Assembly (NCBI GenBank): GCA_964440915.1
Contig: CAYTTV010000030.1
Span: 1-43,107, forward strand
Origin: CAMPJM01 sp964440915
GTDB lineage: Bacteria > Bacteroidota > Bacteroidia > Cytophagales > Cyclobacteriaceae
DNA: 43,107 nucleotides
Direction: 5' to 3'
The position numbers and the translations under genes are program-made. The notes below the pieces were generated by a model, which was given only the letters and a program-made list of their open reading frames with translations, did not search any database and was not told where the DNA came from. Shown here in pieces: positions 1-8,761 of this stretch (within the stretch, counting starts at the first letter, position 1; each line of letters starts with the position of its first letter).

Positions 1-32
1 TTTCCCTAAAAGTCAAGTCAAAACGGACTTTT

Positions 33-59
33 TTGTTAGTTAATTTTTTAGCAACTTTG
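33..59 (+). promoter_or_regulatory. Putative dnaA promoter
   Basis: TTG at 33-35, a 16-base spacer, then CAACTTTG at 52-59, one base off the Bacteroidota -7 consensus TAnnTTTG. The spacer is a little short. It lies about 60 bases upstream of the ATG at 117, so the in-frame codon at 33 is more likely promoter than coding sequence. Confidence 0.35.
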
Positions 60-116
60 TTACCCCCTCACCAAAAATGGGAGGTTCAGATAATAAATCC
101 TTTTGGTTTCTGGCTA

Positions 117-1529
117 ATGCAAGCAGACTGTAATACGGTATGGAATAATTGTCTCCACATTATAAAGGAGAGTATCGGCGAGCAGAGTTTCAAGACATGG
201 TTTGTGCCTATCATGCCTATTAAGCTTGAGAATAAGGTACTTACTATACAGGTTCCCAGCCAATTTTTTTACGAATGGTTGGAAGAAAACTATGTGAGCG
301 TGCTACGCCGCGCCATTGATGCCGAACTCGGCGACGGTGGCAGGCTAGAGTATTCTGTAATTGTTGATAAAGGAAATGCAGTCAACAGGCCTTACTCCAT
401 CAATTTACCCGCAGGCAAAAACACTAAAACAGACGATAAGAAAGGAAAGGATTATACCAGTCCCTTTACACTGAAGACAGTAGATGATCTGTACTTAAAA
501 TCGCACTTGAAGCCTCAATATACTTTTGATACCTATATTGAAGGAGATTGCAATAGGCTGGCCAGGTCGGCAGGATATGCTGTTGCACAAAAGCCGGGCA
601 TTACCTCCTTTAACCCCTTGATGCTGTATGGTGGGGTAGGGCTGGGGAAAACACATTTGGTGCAAGCCATAGGCAATGAAATCAAAAACAACCTTTCGGA
701 TAAATTTGTCCTGTATGTGTCTTCTGAATATTTTACGAATCAATTCATAGAAGCCGTAAGGAACAATAATGTGCAGGAGTTTACCAACTTCTACCTACAG
801 GTGGACATCCTGATTATCGATGATGTTCAGTTCCTTTCAGGCAAGGAAAAAACACAGGAAATATTCTTTCATATCTTCAATCACTTACACCAGTCAGGCA
901 AGCAGATTATCATGACAAGCGATTGTCCGCCAAGAGACTTGAAAGGCCTTCAGGAGCGATTGCTATCGAGGTTTAAATGGGGGCTTACGGCAGATTTGCA
1001 ACAGCCAGATTTTGAGACGAGAATAGCCATCATTCAAAACAAAATGCAGGCTGATGGCATTTATATACCAGACAATGTGATCGAGTATTTGGCCTACAGC
1101 GTTGATACGAATATCCGAGAACTGGAAGGCGTACTGATCTCGTTGATAGCCCATGCTTCTTTGAATAGGAGAGATATAGACCTGGAGCTGGCCAAGCAAA
1201 CGCTTAAAAATATAGTGCACGATATAGAGACGGAAGTAGGCATAGACTTTATTCAAAAGACGGTAGCCGAACATTTTGATGTGCCGCTAGAAAACATGAA
1301 GGCCAAAACCCGTAAAAAGGAAATGGTGATAGCCCGACAAGTGGCCATGTACTTTGCTAAAGAGTACACCAACCACTCCTTAAAATCCATTGGGTTTCAT
1401 TTTGGTGGCAGGGACCATAGTACAGTAATTCATGCTGTGCAGGCAGTAAATGATATGATGGAGACAGATGCCCGTTTCAAGCTCTCTATAGAAGATCTGA
1501 AGAAGCGGTTGAAAATGAGAGCAGTATAA
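117..1529 (+). CDS. dnaA: Chromosomal replication initiator protein DnaA
   Basis: DnaA is an AAA+ ATPase that binds DnaA boxes at oriC and melts the origin. The 470-residue product has the full family layout. Domain I is at the N-terminus (NNCLHIIKESIGEQSFKTWF). The Walker A motif GGVGLGKT is at residues 172-179, Walker B is ILIIDDVQF, and an arginine-finger region (LQERLLSRFKWGL) follows. The C-terminal domain IV carries the DnaA-box-binding signature GGRDHSTVIHAV. The frame opens at 33, but ATG 117 fits the family start (MQADCNTVWNN) and leaves room for the promoter-like site at 33-59. Only 116 bases lie upstream, so a flanking oriC cannot be judged. The next gene on the same strand begins 118 bases later. 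The identification is secure; the start is well supported. Confidence 0.97.
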   Translation: MQADCNTVWNNCLHIIKESIGEQSFKTWFVPIMPIKLENKVLTIQVPSQFFYEWLEENYVSVLRRAIDAELGDGGRLEYSVIVDKGNAVNRPYSINLPAGKNTKTDDKKGKDYTSPFTLKTVDDLYLKSHLKPQYTFDTYIEGDCNRLARSAGYAVAQKPGITSFNPLMLYGGVGLGKTHLVQAIGNEIKNNLSDKFVLYVSSEYFTNQFIEAVRNNNVQEFTNFYLQVDILIIDDVQFLSGKEKTQEIFFHIFNHLHQSGKQIIMTSDCPPRDLKGLQERLLSRFKWGLTADLQQPDFETRIAIIQNKMQADGIYIPDNVIEYLAYSVDTNIRELEGVLISLIAHASLNRRDIDLELAKQTLKNIVHDIETEVGIDFIQKTVAEHFDVPLENMKAKTRKKEMVIARQVAMYFAKEYTNHSLKSIGFHFGGRDHSTVIHAVQAVNDMMETDARFKLSIEDLKKRLKMRAV

Positions 1530-1570
1530 GCAGTACACATATCGGTGGAAACCATTTTTAACATAATATG

Positions 1571-1598
1571 AATTGGCAAATGGCAGTAGGCAAGGTTT
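1571..1598. repeat. Short heptamer array between dnaA and the GH3 gene
   Basis: Four consecutive 7-base units, aattggc, aaatggc, agtaggc and aaggttt; the first three end in GGC. On the minus strand they read as TTGCC-type words, which recur in the other heptamer arrays of this window. Spotted by eye and short, so confidence is low taken alone. Confidence 0.3.
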
Positions 1599-1647
1599 TT
1601 AGATTCCGTTGCGTGCTGCTTTTTTATTGGGCCTAAGTTATACAACC

Positions 1648-3147
1648 ATGGGAATACGTGCATCTTTTAGTAAGCCACTGGCAAAGTACGTGGTAAATCA
1701 ATATAAAAAGTGGTCCCATTCACCCTTTGAGGTTCAAAAAGAAGTGATGGAAAACCTCGTGAAGAAGGCAGCCAATACGGCATTTGGGAAAGATCATCAG
1801 TTCGACCGAATAAAGCACTACGAGGACTTCAAGCAACATGTACCCATTCGGGATTATGAAGAATTAAGACCTTATATAGAACGGGTGGTTCAAGGAGAAG
1901 AAAACGTGCTTTGGAAAGGCCTTCCTATCTATTTTGCCAAAACTTCCGGCACAACTTCCGGCGCTAAGTACATTCCCATTACAAAAGCTTCTATATCCAA
2001 TCACATCAATGGTGCACGCGATGCCATATTGCATTATGTGCATGAGACAGGAAATGCTTCTTTTCTGGATGGCAAGCTTATCTTCTTGTCTGGCAGTCCA
2101 GTGCTGGATCTAAAAGGGAAGGTGCCTACAGGTCGCTTGAGCGGGATAGTGAACCACCACGTGCCTGCGTATTTGCGAACAAACCAAATGCCTACTTATG
2201 AAACCAACTGCATAGAGGACTGGGAAGATAAAGTGGACAAGATTATTGAGGAGACGTTGGATGAAAACATGACACTCATTTCTGGCATTCCCCCATGGGT
2301 GCAGGTGTATTTTGATAAACTACATGCCAAGACTGGAAAGCTCATAAAAGATATTTTTCCCAACTTTTCTTTGTTTATTTATGGCGGTGTAAACTTCGAG
2401 CCGTACAGGGCAAAATTGTTCAATGCGATAGGCAAAGGCGTAGATTCCATTGAAACCTATCCTGCTTCTGAAGGCTTTATCGCATTTCAAAATGAGCAAA
2501 ATGATCCAGGACTCTTGTTGTTGATCAATGCAGGTATTTTCTTTGAATTTATCCCTGTTGATGAATATTTCGATGAAAATCCAACCCGGTTGAGCATTGC
2601 CGACGTAGCCTTGGGGGTGAATTATGCCCTCATCATCAATAATAATGCTGGCTTGTGGGGTTATGCGATTGGCGATACGGTAAAGTTTGTGAGCTTGAAG
2701 CCCCATAAGGTGATAGTGACAGGCCGTATCAAGCATTTTATATCAGCATTTGGGGAGCACGTGATAGGGGAAGAGGTAGAGAAAGCGCTGCAAAATACTT
2801 TGAAAAATCATAAAGAAACAGTTGTGTCTGAGTTTACGGTAGCACCTCAAGTAAATCCATCGAAGGGGCTGCCTTTACATGAGTGGTATATTGAGTTTTC
2901 GCGGCTTCCTGACAATTTGATTGCATTTGAAAATGAGCTAGATTTGCAACTTCAAAAACTGAACACATACTACGATGACCTTATCCAGGGCAATATTCTG
3001 GGCAATTTAAAAGTTATTCCGTTGCGAGAAAATGCCTTTCGTGATTATATGAAATCTATTGGGAAACTTGGAGGACAAAATAAACTGCCCAGATTGGCCA
3101 ATGACAGGAAAATTGCTGATGCACTACGTCCTTACTTGGCAGATTAG
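1648..3147 (+). CDS. GH3-family acyl-acid amido synthetase-like protein
   Basis: A 499-residue member of the GH3 branch of the ANL (adenylate-forming) superfamily. Plant members conjugate amino acids to jasmonate or auxin through acyl-adenylates; the substrates of bacterial members are not established. The ATP/AMP-binding motif FAKTSGTTSGAKYIPIT is clear. YPASEGFIA matches the second motif. YAIGDTVKFV followed by VTGRIKHFISAFGEHV matches the third motif and the hinge to the C-terminal lid. The N-terminus (NLVKKAANTAFGKDHQFD) is typical of the family. The frame opens at 1609, but ATG 1648 (MGIRASFSKPLAKY) is the natural start. dxr follows 43 bases later on the same strand, so co-transcription is plausible. 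There is no signal peptide, so it is probably cytoplasmic. Family is sure, reaction unknown. Confidence 0.88.
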   Translation: MGIRASFSKPLAKYVVNQYKKWSHSPFEVQKEVMENLVKKAANTAFGKDHQFDRIKHYEDFKQHVPIRDYEELRPYIERVVQGEENVLWKGLPIYFAKTSGTTSGAKYIPITKASISNHINGARDAILHYVHETGNASFLDGKLIFLSGSPVLDLKGKVPTGRLSGIVNHHVPAYLRTNQMPTYETNCIEDWEDKVDKIIEETLDENMTLISGIPPWVQVYFDKLHAKTGKLIKDIFPNFSLFIYGGVNFEPYRAKLFNAIGKGVDSIETYPASEGFIAFQNEQNDPGLLLLINAGIFFEFIPVDEYFDENPTRLSIADVALGVNYALIINNNAGLWGYAIGDTVKFVSLKPHKVIVTGRIKHFISAFGEHVIGEEVEKALQNTLKNHKETVVSEFTVAPQVNPSKGLPLHEWYIEFSRLPDNLIAFENELDLQLQKLNTYYDDLIQGNILGNLKVIPLRENAFRDYMKSIGKLGGQNKLPRLANDRKIADALRPYLAD

Positions 3148-3190
3148 TGCATTTTGTTGCAATCCTGAATTTTACTGAGCATACATCAAA

Positions 3191-4357
3191 TTGGACGATA
3201 ACAAAGAAAAGAGACACATTGCAATACTAGGATCTACCGGATCCATCGGTACGCAGGCACTTGAAGTGATTCAGCAGCATCCTGACAAGTTTGTCGTTGA
3301 GGTGCTTACTGCCGAAAACAATGTGGACTTGCTCATTGCTCAAAGCCGGACTTTCAAGCCTAATGCGGTCGTTATAGCCAATGAGGCCCATTACGAAAAA
3401 GTGCATGCAGCACTTGATCCCTTAGACATAAAAGTATATGCAGGAACGAATGCCTTGGCATCGGTGGTACAGATGGATACCATTGATGTTGTGCTGACGG
3501 CGTTGGTAGGTTGTGCGGGACTCTTGCCCACGGTAAAAGCCATAGAAAGTGGGAAGAATATCGCTTTGGCCAACAAGGAAACGCTGGTTGTGGCCGGAGC
3601 CTATATTACAAAATTGGCCGAAGAGAAAGGGGTGAATATATACCCGATAGACTCTGAGCATTCGGCAATTTTTCAATGCCTTGTAGGAGAATTTCACAAC
3701 CCTATCGAAAAAATTATATTGACGGCTTCAGGTGGTCCATTTAGAGGAAAAGACAAAGCATTCCTTCAGCATGTAACCAAAGAGCAAGCATTGAAGCATC
3801 CTAATTGGGACATGGGCGCCAAAATCACGATAGATTCTGCGACTTTGATGAACAAGGGTTTGGAAGTGATAGAGGCGAAATGGCTTTTTGGGCTAAGAAA
3901 GGACCAGATTGAGGTGATTGTACACCCAGAATCCATTATTCATTCCATGGTGCAGTTTGAAGACGGTTCTATCAAAGCACAGCTTGGGCTTCCCGACATG
4001 CGCATTCCCATTCAGTTTGCCTTGAGTTATCCTTATAGGTTCAAATCAGATTTCCCACGTTGCGATTTTTCAAAATTCAGCACCTTGAATTTTGAACAAC
4101 CCGATTTAGAAAACTTTAGAAATCTACAACTTGCCTACGATGCGTTGGCCAAGGCTGGCAACATGCCTTGCATACTCAATGCAGCCAACGAGATAGTTGT
4201 GGCAGAATTTTTGAAGGGTAGGGTTGGGTTTTTGCAGATGTCGGATATCATTGCAAACTGTATGGCTAAGATATCCTATATTGCTGCCCCGACTTTTGAA
4301 GATTATTTAACAACAGACAAAGAAACGAGAATAAAAACTTTAGAACTTATTAATTGA
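3191..4357 (+). CDS. dxr: 1-deoxy-D-xylulose 5-phosphate reductoisomerase
   Basis: This enzyme converts DXP to 2-C-methyl-D-erythritol 4-phosphate with NADPH, the first committed step of the MEP isoprenoid pathway. The 388-residue length is normal. The NADPH-binding motif ILGSTGSIGTQ is at the N-terminus. LANKETLVVAG and PIDSEHSAIFQCL form the central catalytic and metal-binding region. HPESIIHSMVQFEDGS and ATLMNKGLEVIEA are further signatures. The start is TTG at 3191; no ATG or GTG lies between it and the essential GSTGSIG motif. The stop TGA overlaps the ATG of rseP by one base (TGATG), which implies translational coupling. A dxr-rseP pair is common in bacteria. Confidence 0.96.
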   Translation: MDDNKEKRHIAILGSTGSIGTQALEVIQQHPDKFVVEVLTAENNVDLLIAQSRTFKPNAVVIANEAHYEKVHAALDPLDIKVYAGTNALASVVQMDTIDVVLTALVGCAGLLPTVKAIESGKNIALANKETLVVAGAYITKLAEEKGVNIYPIDSEHSAIFQCLVGEFHNPIEKIILTASGGPFRGKDKAFLQHVTKEQALKHPNWDMGAKITIDSATLMNKGLEVIEAKWLFGLRKDQIEVIVHPESIIHSMVQFEDGSIKAQLGLPDMRIPIQFALSYPYRFKSDFPRCDFSKFSTLNFEQPDLENFRNLQLAYDALAKAGNMPCILNAANEIVVAEFLKGRVGFLQMSDIIANCMAKISYIAAPTFEDYLTTDKETRIKTLELIN

Positions 4358-5688
4358 TGGAGACTTTGGTGATGACTGCTCAGATTATACTGAGCTTATC
4401 GATATTAGTGGGCCTGCACGAGTTGGGACACCTTTTGGCTGCGAAGTATTTCGGCATGCGTGTAGAGCAATTCTCCATAGGCTTCCCGCCGAAGCTTTTT
4501 GGGGTGAAATATGGAGAAACAGAATATTCCATAGGTGCCATCCCACTTGGAGGATTTGTGAAGATTACCGGAATGGTAGACGAATCTTTGGACACGGAAA
4601 ACCTTAAACAGGAACCTCAGCCTCATGAGTTTCGCTCAAAACCTGCTTGGCAGCGATTGATCGTGATGATGGGGGGAATTATAGTGAACCTGATTCTTGG
4701 TATCGTGATCTTTATTGGCCTTACTTATTCCTATGGTGAAAGTTACATTCCCATTGAAGAAGTGAACAAATACGGCATTGTGGCGCATGAGTTAGGTGAA
4801 GAGATAGGTTTTCAAACAGGCGATAAAATATTGGCTGTCAACGGAAACTCCATCAGCAAGTTAAATGACATATGGGACATAGAAGCACTCACTAGTGGGG
4901 CTGGATATTATACAATAGAAAGAGATGGAGAGCGCCTTGATTTACCTATTCCTTCTGGATTTTTTGATAAGTTGAGCAGCAAGGAGGCTCAAAATCGATT
5001 CATTGAACCAGCCATGCCCTTTAAAGTTGGGAAAATTCAAAATGGCAGTGAGGCTGACAAAGGAGGTTTGAAAGAAGGGGATTTAATTACCGCTATTGAA
5101 GGCCAGCCTGTTAGGTTTTTTCAGGAACTTAAACCTGTATTGGATGAAAATGCAGGGGAAAAGATTGCATTGGAGGTAGAAAGAAAAGAGGAGGGGAGCA
5201 CTGTGAGTACGAAGAAAACCTTGGATATGAACGTTAGTGAAGAAGGCACGTTAGGTTTTCATGTAACTAACCTATTGGCTTTTGAACAGGTACAATACCC
5301 CTTGGGCCAGTCGATAGCGAAAGGCACAGGCAGTGCGTTCGAAACCTTATATTTGAATGTGGTTGGTTTAGGGAAAATGTTTTCAGGAGAGATTTCTACA
5401 AAATCGATGAAAGGCCCTATCGGCATTGCTCAAATGTTTGGAGGCACTTGGAATTGGGAATGGTTTTGGAAGTTGACCGGCATATTGTCGATGTGGTTAG
5501 CTTTTATGAACTTTATTCCTATTCCGGCATTAGACGGTGGCCACGTTGCATTCTTATCTTATGAAATGATTTCTGGTAGGAAGCCTTCCGACACATTCTT
5601 GGAGACTGCCCAAAAGATAGGTATGGTGTTTCTGTTGGCTTTGATGGTCTTCGTGATATTCAATGATGTTTTTAATACTTTCTTTTAA
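4357..5688 (+). CDS. rseP: RseP-like site-2 intramembrane zinc metalloprotease
   Basis: A 443-residue site-2 protease of family M50. Relatives cleave anti-sigma factors or leftover signal peptides within the membrane. The first membrane segment carries the zinc motif HELGH (LVGLHELGHLLAAKYFG). The third ligand region is near the C-terminus (NFIPIPALDGGHVAF, the LDG motif). Two PDZ-like domains lie between; the second is clearest (VGKIQNGSEADKGGLKEGDLI). A hydrophobic segment (LIVMMGGIIVNLILGIVIFIGL) and a C-terminal one (MVFLLALMVFVIF) complete the topology. The start is ATG 4357, overlapping the dxr stop; the frame also has an upstream TTG at 4354. The anti-sigma-like protein at 9887 is a conceivable substrate, but nothing in the sequence shows this. 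Confidence 0.95.
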   Translation: METLVMTAQIILSLSILVGLHELGHLLAAKYFGMRVEQFSIGFPPKLFGVKYGETEYSIGAIPLGGFVKITGMVDESLDTENLKQEPQPHEFRSKPAWQRLIVMMGGIIVNLILGIVIFIGLTYSYGESYIPIEEVNKYGIVAHELGEEIGFQTGDKILAVNGNSISKLNDIWDIEALTSGAGYYTIERDGERLDLPIPSGFFDKLSSKEAQNRFIEPAMPFKVGKIQNGSEADKGGLKEGDLITAIEGQPVRFFQELKPVLDENAGEKIALEVERKEEGSTVSTKKTLDMNVSEEGTLGFHVTNLLAFEQVQYPLGQSIAKGTGSAFETLYLNVVGLGKMFSGEISTKSMKGPIGIAQMFGGTWNWEWFWKLTGILSMWLAFMNFIPIPALDGGHVAFLSYEMISGRKPSDTFLETAQKIGMVFLLALMVFVIFNDVFNTFF

Positions 5689-5749
5689 TAGCTAAGATAT
5701 CCAAGAAGCATCTTGGCTGGTCTATATTGATAGGATGAATGAATTATAG

Positions 5750-5791
5750 AATAGACTGTTGGTCAACTTTATAGCTTGCCAACAGTCTATT
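5750..5791 (+). terminator. Hairpin terminator after rseP
   Basis: A perfect 13-bp stem (AATAGACTGTTGG at 5750-5762 with its complement at 5779-5791) encloses 16 bases and is followed by TT. It lies about 60 bases past the rseP stop. A smaller hairpin, CCAAGA-AGCA-TCTTGG, lies just before it at 5701-5716. Confidence 0.65.
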
Positions 5792-5993
5792 TTCGTGTCC
5801 CAGGGTTGCTTCGGTTTAAACTTAGGGCTGCTTTCTCTTTGCTAATTGTCTGCTGTTTCTTCTTCCAATTCTCAATCGCTTATTGCCTGCTTTCCAGAAA
5901 ATATAATTGTTTCACGCAAAGCAAATAAAACTGCACAAAATACGCTAAACTGCTCTTTACCTATTTTAATTCTTATATCTATTTTTCGTAAAG

Positions 5994-6035
5994 TCTGGCG
6001 TCTAATATCTAACGTCTTAAGTTTGAGATTCCTGA
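5994..6035 (+). repeat. Degenerate heptamer tandem array
   Basis: Six units in register: tctggcg, tctaata, tctaacg, tcttaag, tttgaga, ttcctga. A less regular stretch with GCCAACT and GCTTATT words follows. Same family as 6163-6225. Confidence 0.6.
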
Positions 6036-6162
6036 TTTTTGCCAACTTCCTACTGCTTATTGCCAACTTTTCAAGTAACGCTAAGTTACTTTTTGCCCGT
6101 CTGCACTTTCCGATCAAGTTTCTTACTGGGTGACAATAAGATAACTGGGCTTGGTCGATGCT

Positions 6163-6225
6163 TACATTCTGATATCTGAAATCTTGTGTCTGACTTCTGA
6201 CTTCTGACATCTAACATCTGCAACT
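6163..6225 (+). repeat. Degenerate heptamer tandem array (TGANNTC units)
   Basis: Eight 7-base units in exact register end in TC: tacattc, tgatatc, tgaaatc, ttgtgtc, tgacttc, tgacttc, tgacatc, taacatc; tgcaact follows. The array ends 5 bases before the stop codon of the PorE-like gene. Confidence 0.75.
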
Positions 6226-6229
6226 AACA

Positions 6230-8221
6230 TCACCATCCTTGCAGCGTTTCTTCTTCCACTGCTCCATCATTTCCAGGCCTGTAGATCTCAAATTCCACTC
6301 TCCTGTTCATGGCCTTGTCGGCAGCCGTAAGCTCCTCTACGATCGGTTGTGAACTGCCATAACCTTTGGCGGCCACCCTTTCTTCGTCAATGTTGCCGAA
6401 ATAGGTGATGTATTCCTTAATCGACTCGGCTCTTTTTTGGGAAAGCTCCAGATTAAAGGCCTCTCGACCATCGGAGTCAGTATGGCCGGAAACCTTTAAT
6501 TTGAAATCTGGATTGTCCAAAAGGAAATCGATGATCTTGTCGAGGTCTTCAAACATCTCCGGTTTTAGATCGGCCTTGCCGTTGTCAAATTCTAGTCGGG
6601 CAAACTGTAGCCTACTGGTAATCGGTTGCGCAGATTTGCGAATTTCCATATCACCATCCAAGTAGAATATTTCCTCTATTCTGAAAAATTCATCACTTTG
6701 AATAATCAACAAATAGTTGTTGTGGTCGAGTAGATCAAACTCAAAACTACCGTCCGGACGTAAAAACTTGGGCGCGACCTCAATGCCTTGGTCCAGATCG
6801 ATGATCGACACAATGCCACTTACAGGTCTTCCACTCACGGAATCGATGACTGTACCGCTGAGCCGAGCAATCGCTTCTGGATGCGCTTCCATCGGCAGAG
6901 GGAATGAAAACAGGTCCATATCATCCAAATTGTTGTCCTTATTGTGCGCATAAAATAACATTTTTGACAGTGCGTCAATGGTAAAGTAAAACTCGCTGCC
7001 TGTACCATTTACATACGGACCAATATTTTTAGGCTCTTGCCACTGATTGTCAATATTATAGGATTTGTATATGTCGAACTCTCCAAAGTTGAGCAGGTGT
7101 CCATTGGAGCTGAAATATAATACTGGAAATTTAGGATGGAAGAAGGGACTTACCTCATTGTGTCGCGTATTGATGGTGGGGCCTGCATTTACCGCTTTTG
7201 CCCACTGACCGTCTTTGGTTTTATAGGTGTAGTAAATGTCGGACAAACCAAATCCATCGAGGCGATCGGAAGCAAAATACAGTGTGTCTTCTGTATGGTT
7301 CAGCGATGGGTGTGAATCCCATGAAGTGCTGTTGACATTGGGTCCAAGGTTCTTTATTTCTCCCCAGGTACTATCGGCCTGCTTTTTTGCTACATATATA
7401 TCACAACTGCCGAGGCCATCTGGAGAGCCACATCGGGCAAAGTATAGGGTTGCCCCATCCCTGCTTATGGTTGCAGAGCCTTCGTTGTATCGGGTGTTGA
7501 TTGCTTTGAGTTCTTGGGCTTCGTCCCAAAAGCCGTCATACCCTTGACTGTAAAAAATGTCTTCGTTTTCTACTTTCTCAAAACCTATGGTCCTGGAATT
7601 TCTTTTTGAAGTAAAAATAAGAATGTCGTTGTTCACATTTAATGTGGGACCGTAGTCGCTATAGGCAGAATTGATTGTGTTGCCCATATTGAGTTTTACT
7701 CCCCTTGGCGGCCGTAATGTGTCTACCTGCTCCCGATATGAAATGAGCTCATAATAATATTCTAAAGGAACGTAATATTCCTTATCGTTGACGGTAAGAG
7801 AGTCATAATGCAGTTCTATTTTCCGTAAGTCGGATTCTTGTCGGTGGTGTTTCAAGACCAATCTGTATAGCTCCTTTGCTTCGTCCATTTTTCCTAAAAG
7901 CTCACTTAATTTGGCAAGCCGCCACAGCAAGAAAGTGTCTTTATGGAAGTTCTCAATGCCAAAATTGCTCACATAGACTTTTAATAATTCATATTGTTTT
8001 TCCCAATCTTGGCTCCTGTCAAACTTCAGTATTTCTTTTAGGCGCTTATTGTCGACATAGTAAGGAATTTTGTTGATGTTCTTAAACTGATAGATCTCTG
8101 GCTTTCGGGAGTCACTTAGTTGCGCAAGGCCATGAAAACTAATGGTCATCATGAAAAACAGGAATATCTCCTTCTTAAGGCAAGATAAGGCAAAGTGCTT
8201 GGAAGAATTTAATAGGGACAT
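6230..8221 (-). CDS. PorE-like OmpA-family protein with TPR, propeller and CRD domains
   Basis: A 663-residue exported protein. The N-terminus MSLLNSSKHFALSCLKKE with a hydrophobic run ending HGLAQ is a signal peptide. A helical TPR-like part follows (LAKLSELLGKMDEAKELYRL). Next come PD40/WD40-type propeller repeats (DGATLYFARCG, EDTLYFASDRLDGFGLSDIY, FPVLYFSSNGH). A carboxypeptidase-regulatory-like fold follows (ARLSGTVIDSVSGRPVSG). The C-terminal OmpA domain should bind peptidoglycan (GHTDSDGREAFNLELSQKRA, NRRVEFEIY). This order matches PorE of the type IX secretion system, though Bacteroidota carry several paralogues, so the role is inferred. The frame opens at 8371, but those codons translate a heptamer repeat and cross a good promoter (8290-8321), so ATG 8221 is preferred. 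It is monocistronic, with no neighbour in the same direction closer than 560 bases. Confidence 0.85.
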   Translation of the reverse strand: MSLLNSSKHFALSCLKKEIFLFFMMTISFHGLAQLSDSRKPEIYQFKNINKIPYYVDNKRLKEILKFDRSQDWEKQYELLKVYVSNFGIENFHKDTFLLWRLAKLSELLGKMDEAKELYRLVLKHHRQESDLRKIELHYDSLTVNDKEYYVPLEYYYELISYREQVDTLRPPRGVKLNMGNTINSAYSDYGPTLNVNNDILIFTSKRNSRTIGFEKVENEDIFYSQGYDGFWDEAQELKAINTRYNEGSATISRDGATLYFARCGSPDGLGSCDIYVAKKQADSTWGEIKNLGPNVNSTSWDSHPSLNHTEDTLYFASDRLDGFGLSDIYYTYKTKDGQWAKAVNAGPTINTRHNEVSPFFHPKFPVLYFSSNGHLLNFGEFDIYKSYNIDNQWQEPKNIGPYVNGTGSEFYFTIDALSKMLFYAHNKDNNLDDMDLFSFPLPMEAHPEAIARLSGTVIDSVSGRPVSGIVSIIDLDQGIEVAPKFLRPDGSFEFDLLDHNNYLLIIQSDEFFRIEEIFYLDGDMEIRKSAQPITSRLQFARLEFDNGKADLKPEMFEDLDKIIDFLLDNPDFKLKVSGHTDSDGREAFNLELSQKRAESIKEYITYFGNIDEERVAAKGYGSSQPIVEELTAADKAMNRRVEFEIYRPGNDGAVEEETLQGW

Positions 8222-8289
8222 ATATGGCCTTCGAAGATATCTTAGGAAAGAGTTTGCATAATATATCAAATTCTTGATAAAAATGGAAA

Positions 8290-8321
8290 CAAAGATACGT
8301 TCTATTGTGCGAATGTACCAA
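8290..8321 (-). promoter_or_regulatory. Promoter of the PorE-like gene
   Basis: On the minus strand TTG (8321-8319), a 21-base spacer and TATCTTTG (8297-8290) match the Bacteroidota consensus exactly at -7. This leaves a leader of about 65 bases before ATG 8221 and argues against the longer reading frame. Confidence 0.5.
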
Positions 8322-8326
8322 TGGGA

Positions 8327-8382
8327 GTACCTAAGATACCAGATTTCAGATGTTAGACTAAAGACAAGCAATAGGCAGTAGG
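8327..8382 (-). repeat. Degenerate heptamer tandem array upstream of the PorE-like gene
   Basis: Eight units in register on the plus strand: gtaccta, agatacc, agatttc, agatgtt, agactaa, agacaag, caatagg, cagtagg. Read on the minus strand they are TCT-containing words like those at 6163-6225, so this copy is in the opposite orientation. The array lies immediately upstream of the predicted -33 element. Confidence 0.7.
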
Positions 8383-8565
8383 TGAGAAAAATACAGCTCT
8401 CTTGTGGTACGTCCCCCGTGTTGCATGAGACACCGACTACTTGGTAGACAATGCTGTAACCGTTGGAGGATCGTCATCCGTAACGGTGGTTCATATTGAC
8501 GGTAATGTAGTGGCAGGGCAGTAATGATCGGAAACCTGGTATGGCAGGATCGATCTAGAAGTGAA

Positions 8566-8648
8566 GCAATCTCAAACCTAAACGATGGAACGCCAGAACA
8601 GAGATTGCTACAGTTTTTCATCCCCAAAAGATGAAAAATTTCGCAATA
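8566..8648. repeat. REP-like nested inverted-repeat element
   Basis: GCAATCTC (8566-8573) is complementary to GAGATTGC (8601-8608). Inside the 3' half, TTTTTCATC (8614-8622) pairs perfectly with GATGAAAAA (8630-8638) around a 7-base loop, and ATTGC (8604-8608) pairs with GCAAT around it. The pattern GAGATTGCT-hairpin-CGCAATnACG resembles dispersed intergenic elements I recall from other Bacteroidota genomes. It is the only copy in this window. Confidence 0.45.
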
Positions 8649-8729
8649 ACGAGCAGTAGAGCATTTACAAGCCTAACTATAAGAAATTGGCAATAGACAG
8701 CAGAGAAAACCGTAAGCGAGCGAGGATGT

Positions 8730-8761
8730 AAACGACCTGTACAAGTTAGCACAGGTCGTTT
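8730..8761 (-). terminator. Hairpin downstream of the barrel-protein gene
   Basis: A perfect 11-bp stem (AACGACCTGT with ACAGGTCGTT plus an outer A-T pair) with a 10-base loop, 24 bases past the stop of the minus-strand gene ending at 8785. No U-run follows on the minus strand, so it may only be a 3' stabilising structure. Confidence 0.45.

Larger units (their letters stand above)
5792..6229. other. Gene-free spacer between rseP and the PorE-like gene
   Basis: Open frames exist on both strands (about 95 and 112 residues), but they read through low-complexity heptamer repeats and resemble no protein family, so no gene is called. The spacer contains three heptamer-phased stretches: 5841-5896 (units such as gtctgct, cttccaa, ttgcctg), 5994-6035 and 6163-6225. 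Otherwise nothing was recognised. Confidence 0.6.

Noticed and set aside
5846..6210. Open frames of 95 and 112 residues on either strand
   Set aside because: They are composed of heptamer repeats and low-complexity DNA and match no family.
8358..8627. 89-residue minus-strand frame
   Set aside because: It runs through the REP-like element and a heptamer array; no recognisable protein features.
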